Origin: Eublepharis macularius
Taxonomy: Eukaryota > Chordata > Lepidosauria > Squamata > Eublepharidae
DNA length: 64,000 nucleotides
Assembly: GCF_028583425.1 (NCBI RefSeq)
Contig: NC_072806.1
Span: forward strand, 36,936,001-37,000,000
Reading direction: 5' to 3'
Made by a program: the position numbers and the translations under genes. The notes beneath the pieces were generated by a model. The model ran no database searches and was not told the origin of the DNA. It saw only the letters and a program-made list of their open reading frames with translations. Every line of letters begins with the position of its first letter. Position 1 is the stretch's first letter. Positions 37,631 through 48,310 of this stretch are shown here, piece after piece.

Positions 37631-37711
37631 GATCCATCAGCCCCTGAGGAAGTCTTGACGACGAAATCTGCTGCTTAGCCGACTGCAGCTAGGGCTGCCT
37701 TTTGTGGGATC
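37631..37711 (+). ncRNA. Hammerhead ribozyme-like motif
   Basis: Core CTGAGGA (37644-37650) and GAAA (37663-37666). Stem II GTC/GAC (37652-37654 with 37660-37662; one extra A before it). Stem III A-T closing pair (37666, 37690), one U-C mismatch, then CTGC/GCAG (37668-37671, 37685-37688). Residue A37691 is in the cleavage position. Stem I AGCCC/GGGCT (37639-37643, 37692-37696), extended by GATCC/GGATC (37631-37635, 37707-37711). Penelope-like elements are known to carry hammerheads; activity here is inferred. Confidence 0.6.
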
Positions 37712-37740
37712 CCTCATGCAACATCTTGAGTGACACCTGA

Positions 37741-38610
37741 AAGAAAAGAAAAAAGAGAAGACACAGTTATGGTCATAAATTGACTTGTACTTACCAATAT
37801 CTCACTTACCCATGGAGTGCTTGCCTCGTTCCTAAAAAGACTGGCACAGGGCACTGAGTCCCCTGCTTGGATTGGACTGTGAAAAGGAAATTTCAGATGT
37901 ACTATGAATATATGAATGCGCTCTTTGCACTATTGTATAATTATAGAACACACTAAGGATACTGTGATTATTCTCATGCCAAAAAATATAGATACATTTT
38001 CTCATTTCTCGGGTGGATTTCCACTTTGCTTGCCATGCAAGTCTTGCTAGCTGCTGCTCCCCCCCCCTCGCCCTGAAGGATAGGCCGTTGCTTGATTTAA
38101 GAGTGGCAGCCACACCACTGGTTGAGAGTGGGACAAACGGAGACGAAGTGGCCTGCAGTTGTCGTCCAGCTGTAGCCACTCCACTCTAGTAGCTCTTAGC
38201 ATGGCCACTGCATTTAAAGCAAAGCCAGCTGTAGCACAGCTTCCCAAGGCAACAGAATTTTCACATTATGCAAAAAGAGAGTGATTGGTAATACCGCATT
38301 GTTAAAGCCAAATTGCAGCTTTTATGTAAATAAATGGTTGCAAATCCATTTTGGTACACGTAGCGCTTTGCTAGCTCTAGCATTAGCCTCATTGTCTGGT
38401 GTTTATATCTAATCTGGAGAGGAAAAAAAATCCTAGCAAGGGTGGGGGGGAGAGACAATTTAAGGGGTGGAATGATAAAATATTTGATGTAGCAAAGAGT
38501 AAGTGGAGGTCAAGCAGATGTACAGCAGATTAAAAGGGAGAGAGATGAATCTGAAATTCACAGCATTTCTCAAACTGGAAGCTTCCATGCCAAATTTCTG
38601 GACTATTTAT
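37741..38610. other. Unassigned intergenic DNA
   Basis: No gene or clear repeat ends. Part may still belong to the Penelope-like 3' tail. Confidence 0.4.
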
Positions 38611-39148
38611 AGTGTTGCCAACCTCCAGGTGGAACTTGAAGATCTCCTGGAATTACAACCCATCTCCAGGCCACAGAGATCAGATCCCCTGGAGAAAATG
38701 GCTGCTTTGCAAGGTGGACTCGATCATGGCATTATACTCCACTGGAATCCCTGCCCCAAATTGCCCCAGATAGGGGTGCCATCCCCCCCTCTGTGGGTGG
38801 GCAAATCCCCAGTACCTGCCCCCTGCCTCCACTCACCTGCTGGTGGGGGGGAAGGCCCCTGGAGGAGAAACACACTTGCAGATCATGCGCACACTCCCAG
38901 CATGACAGAGAAGCTACAGGTCTCGACTGAGAGGGGGGATTCATTAAAAATCCCCTCAAATGTAGTGTTTGAGGACAATTTTTAATGACATTGTTTTCCG
39001 GCACCACGGGGGAGGACAGGATCATGCCCTTGAGGATGAGCACCCCATTGCCCTCCAACCTACCGCCCCCTTGCCCACCCAGTATAGAGCTTATGGGACC
39101 TGGCAACCCTAAGCCTGGGGAGAGAAGGGTTTGGAGGTTTGCAGCCCT
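38611..39148. mobile_element. AGGGTTGCCA MITE with a second MITE nested
   Basis: Outer copy starts AGTGTTGCCAACCTCCAGG and ends TTTGCAGCCCT at 39148. Nested GC-rich type (38772-39110) runs from AGGGGTGCCATCCCCC to ACCTGGCAACCCT. Target duplications are not clear for either. Confidence 0.65.
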
Positions 39149-39198
39149 ACCTGACTGATCTCCCTGGGGAGAGGATTGCATAATATCCGTGCCACAAC

Positions 39199-40160
39199 CA
39201 GGGCTTTTTTCTGGGAAAAGAGGTGGTGGGACTCAGGGGTGGAACTCAGGACCGCACAATGACATCACTTTGGGTCAGCGGGAACCAGCGCCGGATCTAG
39301 GGTTGCCCGCACCCGGGGAGATCACCCGGGGAGATTCCAGGAGATCTTCAACCACTTTGCATGCACACATGGTGCGCGCGCAATCCCTGCACTGCGTGAT
39401 GATGTCACTTCGGTGACATCATCACGCAGGGCGGAACAGCGGAGGCAGCATGCGGAGCTGGGAAGCCGCCCGCACCATTCGCCTCCCCGCAGGTGAATGG
39501 CGCGGGTGGCCTCGCAGCCCCCTGCACTGCCTTTCGCCTGCCCTGCAGGACAGAGGGTGGCCGGCTTGCGGCGCATCCCCTGCCCTGCAGGGTAGGCAAA
39601 AGTCAGCGCGGCCACCCACGCCATTTGCCTGCCCCACAGGACGGGGCAGCCAGCCGCCCCCTGTCCTGCGGGGCAGGCAAATGGCGCAGGCAGCCCTGCA
39701 GCCCCCCGCGTTGCCTTTTGCCTGCCCTGCAGGACAGGGGGTGCGCTGCAAGCTGTCCGCCCCCTGTCCTGCAGGGCAGGCAAAAGGCAGCGCGGGGAGC
39801 TGTGAGGCGTGGGGGCTGCTACCTGCGCCCTCTGGCAGCTGCTCCCAGCGCCCCCTCCCTGGTGGTGCCGGAGGCAGACTACCCCCCTGCCCCCCCTCGA
39901 TCTGGCCCTGGCTGGAACAAGGGGGGAGTTTTTTAAAGTTTAAATTGCCCTTGGTGAAAATGGTCACGTGGCCGGTGGCCCCGCCCCCTGATCTCCAGAC
40001 AGAGGGGAGTTTAGATGGCCCTCTGTGCCGCTGAGCGGCGCGGAGGGCCATCTAAACTCCCCTCTGTCTGGAGATCGGGGGCGGGGCCACCGGCCACGTG
40101 ACCATTTTCAAGAGGTGCTGGAACTCTGTTCCACTGTGTTCCAGCTGAAAAAAAGCCCTG
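39199..40160 (+). mobile_element. hAT-type MITE (CAGGGCTTTTTTTC) with nested hAT
   Basis: Ends CAGGGCTTTTTTCTGGG and GCTGAAAAAAAGCCCTG; perfect duplication GCCACAAC (39191-39198, 40161-40168). The inner palindrome GTTTAGATGGCCCTC/GAGGGCCATCTAAAC spans 40010-40060. Interrupted by 39286-39910. Confidence 0.93.
39286..39910. mobile_element. Nested GC-rich hAT-type MITE with stacked palindromes
   Basis: Ends CAGCGCCGGATC and GATCTGGCCCTG; flanks GCGGGAAC and GCTGGAAC (8 bases, one change). Contains GATGATGTCACTTCGGTGACATCATC and several inverted copies of TTTGCCTGCCCTGCAGGAC. Confidence 0.85.
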
Positions 40161-40169
40161 GCCACAACT

Positions 40170-41425
40170 GAGAATGCCTTTGGCAGGTTGCTTCCCATCT
40201 AAACTCAGATGTGAGGTACAGAAGGGCCTCTGAAGATGATTACGGTGATCTAATTGGTTCATGCAAGAATAGGCGGTCTGGAAGATGAGGTGGTCCCAAG
40301 TTCTAGGACTTTAAAAGTTAATACCAGCACCCTGAATTGGGCCCAGAAGCAAACTGGGAACCAGTGTAGATGGAACAAGACTAAAGTTATATGGTCTCTG
40401 CAACCCACCCCAGTCAGCATTTTAGCTGACCAACTGTAGCTTCTGGACAGTCTTCAAGGGTAGCCCCAACAACTAAAGAACAACTAAAATAACACAAACC
40501 AGGGTGCAGGATTTCCAGTTCTCTTGAGCTCTTCATCAGGCCAGATGCCAAAAACAACACAACCAAAAAGAGGTGGGACAAAAAAAAGGATGGGGCAAAT
40601 CCCCACCCCCACCCCCCACACACCTGTTTTCTCACTCTTGTTCATGGCAAGGTGCTCCCCTTTTATGCCTTTGGGGAATGTTGTGTTGCCTTTTTACTGG
40701 GAGGGCTCACCCATCGGCATAGGAGTAGGACGGTGGCTGGAGCTGGTGGTGCAGCAGAAGGTTGGACAGGTATCGTTCCTTTAGGCAGGTGTGCTGAGTT
40801 TGGCTGCTGATTTGGCCACTACCACCAAGCGGCAGCTTCAAGGTCTGGGGAGGGGGAGGGAATCAAGCTATTATTTTGATGGGCTTATGCTACCATTCTC
40901 CTATCTCTGACCCCAGCATTAAAATGGATTTTGTCTCTATCAAACAGGCTGCCCTCTCACCAAGAATATATTTTTATACAACAGTATAAGTACAGCCTGC
41001 AGAAGAATGTGTGGATATTACCATAATAATGTCTTTTTTTAACAACCGTGTTCCTTTAATCCAGGCCACTGTTTGAGACTGCCAGAATACGCTCCCAAGA
41101 TTTGTCCCCTGGGCAGGGACAGGGAGGAAGGAACTGCTGCAGCTAGAGAGAGGGAAGGAAAGGAGATGGATTAAAACTGAGCCTTTGTTGGAAACAATGC
41201 TGCCTCCTTATTCTTACGTCCAGCATTAAGGACACAACAAATAACATGGGTCCAGTTTCCCAGTGCACAATGTCTGGCAAGCAATTATTGCAGTTTCTGT
41301 AGATCTTATCATATGGGGATGGATGTTCGCTGCAAAAGATACGGGTCTCTTTTTGGCCTCCCCTCCCCTATGATCCTTGCAGGACTTTGTTGTCCGCCGT
41401 GATTCTAGGCAGGAGCGGTGGTCTT
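40170..41425. other. Unassigned intergenic DNA
   Basis: No gene seen. Open frames are short and show no family; a C-rich run lies at 40600-40620. Confidence 0.45.
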
Positions 41426-41519
41426 ACAAACAAACAAACAAACAAACAAACAAACAAACAAACAAACAAACAAACAAACAAACAAACAAACAAACAAACA
41501 AACAAACAAACAAACAAAC
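41426..41519. repeat. (CAAA)n microsatellite
   Basis: About 23 uninterrupted CAAA units. Confidence 0.97.
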
Positions 41520-41589
41520 GTATTGGTGTTGGCTTTTAAATGGATTCTCACAGCTGATTTTTTTCCTATGCCTTTTTAATGTCACTGTT

Positions 41590-41845
41590 TATTATTTAAA
41601 CATTTTATTTTTATTTATTTACTTCATTGATACCCACGTTTCTCTGCAGTGGGACCCCCAGAGCATCTTACATGGTTTTCCTCGCATCGATTTTATCTTC
41701 CCAACAACCCTGTGAGGTGGATTAGGCTGAGAGAGTAACTGGGCTAAGGCCGGAGAGCAAGGTTCCACAGGAGAGTGCGGATTCAAACATGGGGCTCCCA
41801 GATCGTAGTCCAACACTGTAACCACTAGACAACACTGTCTCTCAA
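41590..41845 (-). mobile_element. tRNA-derived SINE, reverse
   Basis: Reverse order: TTTATTTA tail, CCCACGTTTCTCTGCAGTGG, ACAACCCTGTGAGGTGG, GATTCAAACATGG, then ACACTGTAACCACTAGAC. Confidence 0.75.
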
Positions 41846-42124
41846 TAAAGCTCTCGCTTTGTCACAGTGGATGGGGGAGTCAGTTTCAATCAGCCAGACT
41901 ATGCAGGGGGGAGAAAGATGAGGGTTAAGGAGGATTGATCCAGACCTCCTTGGGCCTGGTGAGCCTGAGCATCAGTTGCAGAGCAGAGGAACTGTTTAGG
42001 GTCCTGCTGGGAGGTGGAATTTGTAAAATATATTATGGCTTAGAACACTTTCCCACTGAATAAAATAGGACTTACTTCCAAGTATATCAGCTTATCCCAT
42101 GCTGTACTCCAGGGCCCATGCAAT

Positions 42125-42360
42125 TTAACAACAACAACAACAACAACTGCGCTTATATACCGCTCTTCTAGACAGATTAGTGCCTCACCCAGAGAGGTGA
42201 ACAAGTTAGTGTTATTATTATCCCCACAATACAGCTGTGGAGCTGGGGCTGAAAGGAGGGGCTTACCCAAGGCCACCTACTGAGCTCATGGCAGTAGTGG
42301 GATTCAAACCAGTAGAGTGCTGATTTGTAGCCGAACCACTTCACCACTGTGCTAACATGA
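42125..42360 (-). mobile_element. tRNA-derived SINE, reverse
   Basis: CAACAACAACAA tail, CTTATATACCGCTCTTCTAG, GGATTCAAACCAGTAGAG, end ACCACTGTGCTAAC. Confidence 0.72.
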
Positions 42361-42602
42361 CGAATTGTTGCCATTGTTATAGGGGAGAGTCCACTCCTGT
42401 TATGACCAGGAGATGTCACTAAATCCGCTATAAATCCTGACTGCAAACTGCCAGTTCACTCTCTCCGAGGAGGATATATCTAGTTGGTAATCTTAAACTG
42501 ATTTATTATCGCCTCCCCAGGGAACTCTGGGAACTGTAGTTCTGTTGTGGGGCGAGGCTCTAACAGAAACGAAGGTATCCTCACCAAATCAATATTCCTG
42601 GT

Positions 42603-42918
42603 AGGGTTGTCCACACTGACCTTGGAAATTCCTGGAGATTTAGGGGTTGTGCCTGGGGAGGGGGACTTTTGGGTCAGGTCACCACCACTGATTGATCTCA
42701 GAACCCTAGGTTGCCCAGACTGGGTGGAAATTCCTGGAGATTTGACAGTGGAGTCTGGGGAAGGGGGATAGGAAGAAGAAGGAACTCAGCATAGTATAAT
42801 GCTATAGAGGCCACCCACTAAAGCAGCCATTTTCTCCAGGGGAACTGATCTCTATAGTCTGGAAATCAGTTGTAATTTTGGGAGATCTTTAGGCCCTACC
42901 TGGACTGGCAACTCTATG
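42603..42918 (-). mobile_element. AGGGTTGCCA MITE, reverse and partly duplicated
   Basis: Left end GTAGGGTTGTCCACACTG, a second internal start CCCTAGGTTGCCCAGACTGG near 42704, the block GCAGCCATTTTCTCCAGGGG and right end CTACCTGGACTGGCAACTC. Appears as one MITE with its left end inserted twice. Confidence 0.6.
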
Positions 42919-42989
42919 GCTGCCAGCCATCCCCCAGGAGCATCTAGGGGCACAGAGAGACATCACATAATCATGTGTTGCCGGACAAT

Positions 42990-43195
42990 AGCCGATTCCA
43001 GACGGCCCTCCGCATTCCGAAACGTCGCGCGTCATCGCACGGAAAACGCGAAATATCGCGTTTTCTCACGCGAGTTTTGTGCGACCTCGTGCAAAACTCG
43101 CGCGAGAAAACACACTATTTCGCGTTTTCCGCACGACGACGCACGACGACGCGCGACGTTTCAGAATGCAGAGGGCCGTCTGGAATCGGCCAACA
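42990..43195. repeat. CpG-rich foldback palindrome
   Basis: Outer arms GCCGATTCCAGACGGCCCTC and GAGGGCCGTCTGGAATCGGC; inner arms contain GGAAAACGCGAAAT and ATTTCGCGTTTTCC, then CGCGAG/CTCGCG. About 200 bases, mostly self-complementary, with very many CpGs. Probably a foldback MITE. Confidence 0.8.
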
Positions 43196-43309
43196 TGTCA
43201 ACACTTTCAACAGTGTAACCAAAAGTGATCCATGCATCACTGAGGATGCCTCAATGATGAAAACTCTGCGGTTTTACCGTAGCAGGAAACCTTGTCCCCG
43301 TGTGGTACT

Positions 43310-43530
43310 GCGGTAGTGAGTGTGTAGTCACCCAGCTAGTTTCCATGGCTGAGTGGGGTTGGTATACCCGGTTCTCCCTTCCCTGTTTTATCATCCCAAG
43401 AATCCTGTGAGGCAGGTAAGGCTGCAAGAGAATGACTGGTTTGGGGCCACCCAGCAAGCTTCACAGCAGATGGACCTCTGTCTCCTCGATCCTTGCCCAA
43501 CACTCTTATTAATATACCACTGTAGCCTTC
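43310..43530 (-). mobile_element. tRNA-derived SINE, reverse, diverged
   Basis: CACCCAGCTAGTTTCCATGG near the left and GAATCCTGTGAGGCAGG in the body, with CACCCAGCAAGCTTCACAGC; the order is partly duplicated. Diverged copy of the group. Confidence 0.5.
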
Positions 43531-43845
43531 TGAAGTTATCTTCCAGCCGGTGGCCATTATTGATCCAAGGTTCCCTCCCCCAAATAAAGGCCATGCATGC
43601 ATATATAAAACACTCCGTCTCCTAAGTTTTCCCTCATTCCCAAGCAGTGTAATATCTTTCTATTAGAAGTAACAAAACAGGAAGTGACCTTTTGGATTCT
43701 ACAAAAAACTTTACCCCGCAGAGGGTGAAGTCTATGGCATTATACTCTCCTGAAGTCTGTCCCCTTCCCAATTCAGAGCAAGTAACCCTATCTAGTACAA
43801 AATTGGGGTGGCGTGGAGAATTTCCAGGCTACATGAAGAAGAAGG

Positions 43846-44055
43846 GTTGCCAACTCTAGTTTTGGAAATACATGGAAATTTGGGAGTAGTGCCTGGGGAG
43901 GGTAGAGTTTGGGGCAGGGATGCCACAGACGCCTTCCTCCAAAGCTTTTCTGTGGAGTACCTTCAGGAAGTAAACTGTAGGATTCCTGTAGTCTGCAGAT
44001 GAGTTGTGATTCCAGGAGAACTGCAGGCCCCACCTGGAAGTTGGTAACCTATGGA
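43846..44055 (-). mobile_element. AGGGTTGCCA MITE
   Basis: AGGGTTGCCAACTCTAG at left; GTGCCTGGGGAGGGTAGAG; CCACCTGGAAGTTGGTAACC at right. Confidence 0.7.
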
Positions 44056-44059
44056 GAAA

Positions 44060-45050
44060 CCCCTCCTCTGCAGGAGGTAGCCATCAAGTGTGGTATAAGA
44101 GGGGTTTATGTACTTGCAGTCTCGTCCAAAGAACATTTTCCCCCTTGAATAGAGCTGCTTTGGGTCTCTCTCTTAACTGGCTTGGATCATGCTGGATGCA
44201 AAATTGGTCTCAAGTTGCACCAAAAGCTGTTGGGAGAGAGAAGCACAAAAACGGCCATTCTTTTTTTGAGAACAAAAAAGCCAGCAGTTAATCAGATGTA
44301 CCTTCGGCATGCATCAGAACATACGGGTCTCTCATAAGGCAGGGAACAGAAGAAAAGCTTGGCAGTCCAAACACAGGAACACATTTTAGGTGATGCACCA
44401 GCTAAAAGAGTTGTGCATGCTTCCAGCCAGTTTCCAAGACCCAAAGTCGGTGCCTGATCTTGTTGAGCCCCCGATGGCCCTGCTTCTTGCTTTGCAGAAG
44501 CCCCCTAGGGTTCTGGTCTTTTCAACTCTCCAATCAAAAGAGGAAACAAAATTCTCAAAGAGGGGCATGCTTATGGGCAATCTGAAAAATAAAACTGCAG
44601 TTGTCCAAAAAGCAGCCCCAATAGCAGCATACTTCCCTTGATATAGGAAAGGCAATTTTGACATGTTATCTTTCTGGGATTCAGTCATCCAGTTTCCCAG
44701 AAAAAGCACAAGCAATCCTGCCTTTGGCTCATCTTGCCTCATTTGCTGAAGCAGACTAGAGGCTTCCCCGGCCCTGGCATGAATCAACATGTCATTTTTG
44801 TATAAGTGGCTTTTATCCCCCTTTCATTCCCTGCGAGGTGTTAGTAGCAGCTGCAAAAACCTGCCAAATTGGAGATGGGAACAAAGCCGCTCCAGGAGCA
44901 GAAGAGGGGCAGGAAGAGAAACAGAGCTGCAGATCTCAGATCTGAAGAGAGAGAGAGATGTGCATTTGAGCATCAATCTATCATAGGTGCAATACTCCAA
45001 ATGGAAGGAAAAGACTTCAGCGTCTTGTTTTATTGGGGTGTAGCATCTAT
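44060..45050. other. Unassigned intergenic DNA
   Basis: Several short open frames on both strands without any recognisable motif; no splice-bounded host exon could be supported. Confidence 0.45.
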
Positions 45051-45054
45051 TCCA

Positions 45055-45385
45055 CCCTGACCTGGATAGCCCAGGTGAGCCTGATCTTGTCAGATCTGAG
45101 AGCAAAGCTACAAGTGACAAATGACACTTGAACAGCAAGTGAACAGACTCACACGTATTCCTCCCTGTTCACTTGTACTCCACTTGTGCTCCACTTGATC
45201 ACTTAATAGCTTGGCCCTCAGAAGCTAAGCAGGGTCGGCCTTGGTCAGTAATTGGATGGGAGACCTCCATCGAAGACCAAGGTTGCAGAGGCAGGCAATG
45301 GCAACCCACCTCTGTTAGTCTCTTGCCATGAAAACCCCACCAGGGGTTGCCATAAGTCAGCTATGAGGGCACTCTCCACCACCAA
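45055..45385 (+). mobile_element. 5S rRNA-derived SINE with nested MITE
   Basis: Head CCCTGACCTGGATAGCCCAG and GATCTTGTCAGATC, broken by a MITE at 45098-45219, resumes AGAAGCTAAGCAGGGTCGG, TTGGATGGGAGACC, and the body to GCCATAAGTCAGCTATGAG. The head matches the 5S rRNA internal control region. Confidence 0.9.
45098..45219. mobile_element. GAGGGCCAAGCTAC palindromic MITE
   Basis: Left GAGAGCAAAGCTACAAGTG, right ATAGCTTGGCCCTC. Removing it restores CT-AG of the 5S SINE with no visible duplication. Related copies are at 52937-53068, 32347-32462 and 62849-62890. Confidence 0.82.
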
Positions 45386-45399
45386 GTATGCATGCAGGC

Positions 45400-45489
45400 C
45401 CTGACCTGGATAGCCCAGGTGAGCCTGATCTCGTCAGATCTCAGAAGCTAAGCAGGGTCGGCCTTGGTCAGTAATTGGATGGGAGACCT
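45400..45489 (+). mobile_element. 5S rRNA-derived SINE, 5' half
   Basis: CCTGATCTCGTCAGATCTC, GAAGCTAAGCAGGGTCGG and AATTGGATGGGAGACC, then broken at the Gypsy junction. A 3' half is found at 48311-48398, so the SINE was split. Confidence 0.88.
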
Positions 45490-45490
45490 C

Positions 45491-46220
45491 TTGTCATGAG
45501 TCAGCCTCAGCCTCGACTGGCCACCTTACCTCTTGCCCCAGAGTCCTCCTCAGAAGATGAGCAGGAAGAGCCATCAGAGGCTACTCTGGAGCCGGAGCCA
45601 GCCATGGAAGAGCCAGCAGAGTCTACTCTGGAGCCAGAGCCAGCTGCTGCTCCAGAGGAAACTCAGCAGGAGCAGCCAGAAACCTCTGTGCAGGCTGGTG
45701 GAAACAAAGACTCCCCCAGAGCAAAAGAGAAGCCTGAGCTCCCTGGGCCAGCAGAGAAGAGGAAGAATAAAGCGAAGGCAGCTCTGTGGGAGTGGAGAAG
45801 AAGTGCTTGTTTGCAGGCTCAACACTGGCTGGAGCTATCAGGCAAAGAGATATTGCCTGCTCCTCGTTAGGACAGTATAAGAGAGAGAAGCTGAAGAAGC
45901 CAAGCGTGGAAGCAAGTTTGCTCACCACTCCCTGCAACCAGAGCCCTGTGCCTGGAAACTCCTTGTACCTTGCCCTGCTGAATGACTTACCAGACTCTGA
46001 CCTTGGCCTGCCTCCTAGACTCTCCCTGCTGCCTGCTCCTCCATCTGATGGATTCCTTGACTCTGACCCCTGGCTTGTTTGTTGGACTCCCACCTGTCTG
46101 CTCCTCTGCTGGACTGACACCTTGGCTCTTACCCTCAGCTTGCTGTGACTACATGCCTGCTTGTTCCTCAGTCGGACTGCTGCCTCTGGCTAGGTTGCGA
46201 CAAGTTGTTTCCACCCCTCA
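45491..46220 (+). repeat. Gypsy-type LTR or 5' region
   Basis: Starts TGTCATGAGTCAGCCTCAG. Contains a repeated CTACTCTGGAGCC...GAGCCAGC block near 45580 and 45630. The open frame here (Glu/Pro-rich) comes from this repeat and is not taken as a gene. The right edge is placed just before the gag start; no clear primer site. Confidence 0.55.
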
Positions 46221-46238
46221 CAACAGGTCACCACTAGC

Positions 46239-47258
46239 ATGGACCCAGTGACGGCAGCTTCCCTGGTGGTGCAGAACCAAGTGCTCCAGCAGCAGGTTGA
46301 CCAGCTGACCGATGTGGTGATGCTACTCCAGCAACAACTACAGCAGCAGTCTCAGGTGGCTGCCCCAGCTGCCCCTGTAGTTCCGCCCAAGTGCCCAATA
46401 AGCCCACCCAAGAAATTTGCAGGGGATGTGGATGAATTTCCAGGCTTCCTTGCCCAGTACCACCTATACATCAGCCTCCGCCCCAGGGACTTTCCAGATG
46501 ATCAGACTAAGGTGGGGTTTATCTTGAGCCTGTTGAAGGGGCAGGCAGCCAATTGGTCTACCCCACTTCTCCTAGAATCCGCACCCTTGTTACAAGACTA
46601 CAACAGGTTCATAGAGCAACTACAGGTGGCATTCGCCAACCCCATCAAGGCGGAAAATGCTAACAGGAGAATCCTCCACCAGGGAAGGGGCTCCGTGGCA
46701 GTGTACACGGCCGAATTCCAACTCCTAGCCCAGGACCTGTCTTGAAATGAATCTGCGTTGATGGAGCAATTCGTGGAAGGGCTTGCCGATGAGGTCCTGG
46801 ATGAATTGGCATGCACAGAACACCCTACCACACTCCAGGCCCTAGTGACACTCTGCCAGTGCATCCACCAGTGCCTTGAGAGCTGGGAGCAAGCACAGAG
46901 TGAAGCACAGCGAGGAACAGCCGCTCCTCGTCTGGTGCCAGCCCGACCCATCCCTGCACCTGCTGTGACTGGTGCAACAGGAACGAGGGAGCTGATGGAG
47001 CTGGGAGGGGTGCGGCCCCGCTTGACCTCAGAAGAGAAGGCCCAGAGGCTAGCTCCTGTCCTGAGAAGCATTGTGCCCTCGTGCAAGCAAAAGGCAGACC
47101 CCAGCTTGCAGCAGCCCATGCAGGTTGGGGCGACAGCACCTGTCCTGTTTGTGGAGAGAAAGGGAGGGGAGCAGCGCCTGTGCCATGACTACCAAGCACT
47201 CAATCAAATTACAGTCCGGGACCGCTACCCACTACCATTGATCCCAGAACTACTCTAA
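46239..47258 (+). pseudogene. Gypsy gag joined to reverse transcriptase start
   Basis: Begins MDPVTAASLVVQNQVLQQQV with a coiled-coil-like Q-rich head, then PPKKFAGDVDEFPGFLAQY, typical Gypsy gag. A TGA at 46743 interrupts it; the same frame resumes with [13 protein letters not shown]. The frame then passes directly to [19 protein letters not shown] and [12 protein letters not shown] of reverse transcriptase, so zinc knuckle and protease are deleted. Confidence 0.88.
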
Positions 47259-47860
47259 CAGGGAGCAACCCAATTCACGAAGCTGGACCTGAGAGGGGCC
47301 TACAACTTAATCCGGATCAAGGAGGGGGATGAATGGAAGACCGTGTTCGGGACCCGCTATGGCCAATTTGAATACTTGGTCATGCCCTTTGGCCTGTGCA
47401 ATGCGCCCTCGATCTTCCAGAGGTTCATCAATGATGTGACTTTTCCTGACAGGCAGATGAAGCACCCCCAGCTGCAACGATATTGGTGCCCAGTGCGTTT
47501 GCCGCAGCAGCAGAGCCTGACTTCTTGCGGGCCCACATCCAGCAAGCATAACAGCATGACCCATGGACTCAGCAGGTCATTCTGACCCTGCAAAACCCCG
47601 CTCTGAAACACCCCACTGGCTACCACCTCCAACAAGGGGTGCTGACTTATGAAGGTCGGGTTTGTGTCCCTCCTGGGGCTTTGAGGGGAGAGGCACTGCA
47701 TCGAACCCACGATGCTCAGTCCGCAGGCCATTTTGGGTGCTACAAGACTCTTTGCCTGATATTTCGGGAGTTCTGTTGGCCCTGCATGCAGAAAGATGTG
47801 GTAGGCTATGTACACTCCTGTGAGATGTGTCGTTGAGCCAAAGACCTGCCCAGCCAACCT
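47259..47860 (+). pseudogene. Gypsy pol remnant: RT fragment fused to integrase head
   Basis: [14 protein letters not shown] (about 47280) and [18 protein letters not shown] (47383-47436) are reverse transcriptase, but the catalytic YxDD region is absent. Sequence then passes to the integrase zinc-binding part (HRTHDAQSAGHFG, SCEMCRRAKD) ending near 47860. RNase H and the integrase core are lost. Confidence 0.87.
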
Positions 47861-47861
47861 A

Positions 47862-48310
47862 CCGGGCCAGGCGTGGCAGGCGTCCGGGGCAGCATGCAGA
47901 GCAACGGAGTGGGAGGGCTGGGAGGACACATGCATGCCTCCCCAGCTGCCCACCATGCCTGGATGGGAGTGCACACCAGCGGCTGCAACATGGGGCAGTC
48001 TAAGCAGGCAGCCTCCCAGCCCTTCTGCCCAGCTGCCCCGTGCCGCCATCAGTACACAGCTGTGGGCCAGGCACGGCAGGCAGCCGGAGCAACCAAGCAG
48101 AAGAGCTGAGAGGCCACCTGCGTGCCGTCCCAGCCTCCCGCTGTGCCAATGGGGCCGTCTCACAGCGGCATGCTGTGTGATGATGTCACATGCAGTGATG
48201 TCATCATGCAGTCTGGGTGCACGCACATGCACTCTGTGCGTGCGCATGAGGGCGGCAACAGACCTGAGGCTGCCCCCAGCCTCAGGCACCAGAAACTCTG
48301 GCATCAGCCC
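47862..48310 (+). mobile_element. GC-rich hAT-type MITE, rearranged
   Basis: Right end AAACTCTGGCATCAGCCCTG matches the end of 55943-56271 (AAACTCTGGCGCCACTCCTG). Contains GTGATGATGTCACATGCAG. The block GGCCAGGC...GGCAGGC occurs twice (47866 and 48065), suggesting an internal duplication. Left boundary uncertain. Confidence 0.6.

Larger units (their letters stand above)
35161..37740 (+). mobile_element. Penelope-like retroelement with inverted 5' piece
   Basis: The main body (35743 onward) is on the plus strand and codes reverse transcriptase then a GIY-YIG part. A 5' piece (35161-35368) lies in the opposite orientation and repeats about 100 bases of the start: GGTACCTCCGTTTGC at 35176 mirrors the stretch ending near 35827. 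This head-to-head partial copy is typical of Penelope-like insertions. A hAT MITE (35377-35741) sits at the junction. The 3' tail holds a hammerhead-like motif. Confidence 0.9.

Noticed and set aside
41426..41519. CRISPR-like array or regularly spaced repeat
   Set aside because: It is a simple CAAA run without spacers, in a vertebrate genome.
45400..45489. 5S rRNA gene
   Set aside because: Only the internal control region matches and the 3' part is an unrelated SINE body.
45475..45870. Glu/Pro-rich open frame that looks like a coding exon
   Set aside because: It starts in the 5S SINE and runs through LTR-like sequence with an internal repeat; no host family or splice sites.
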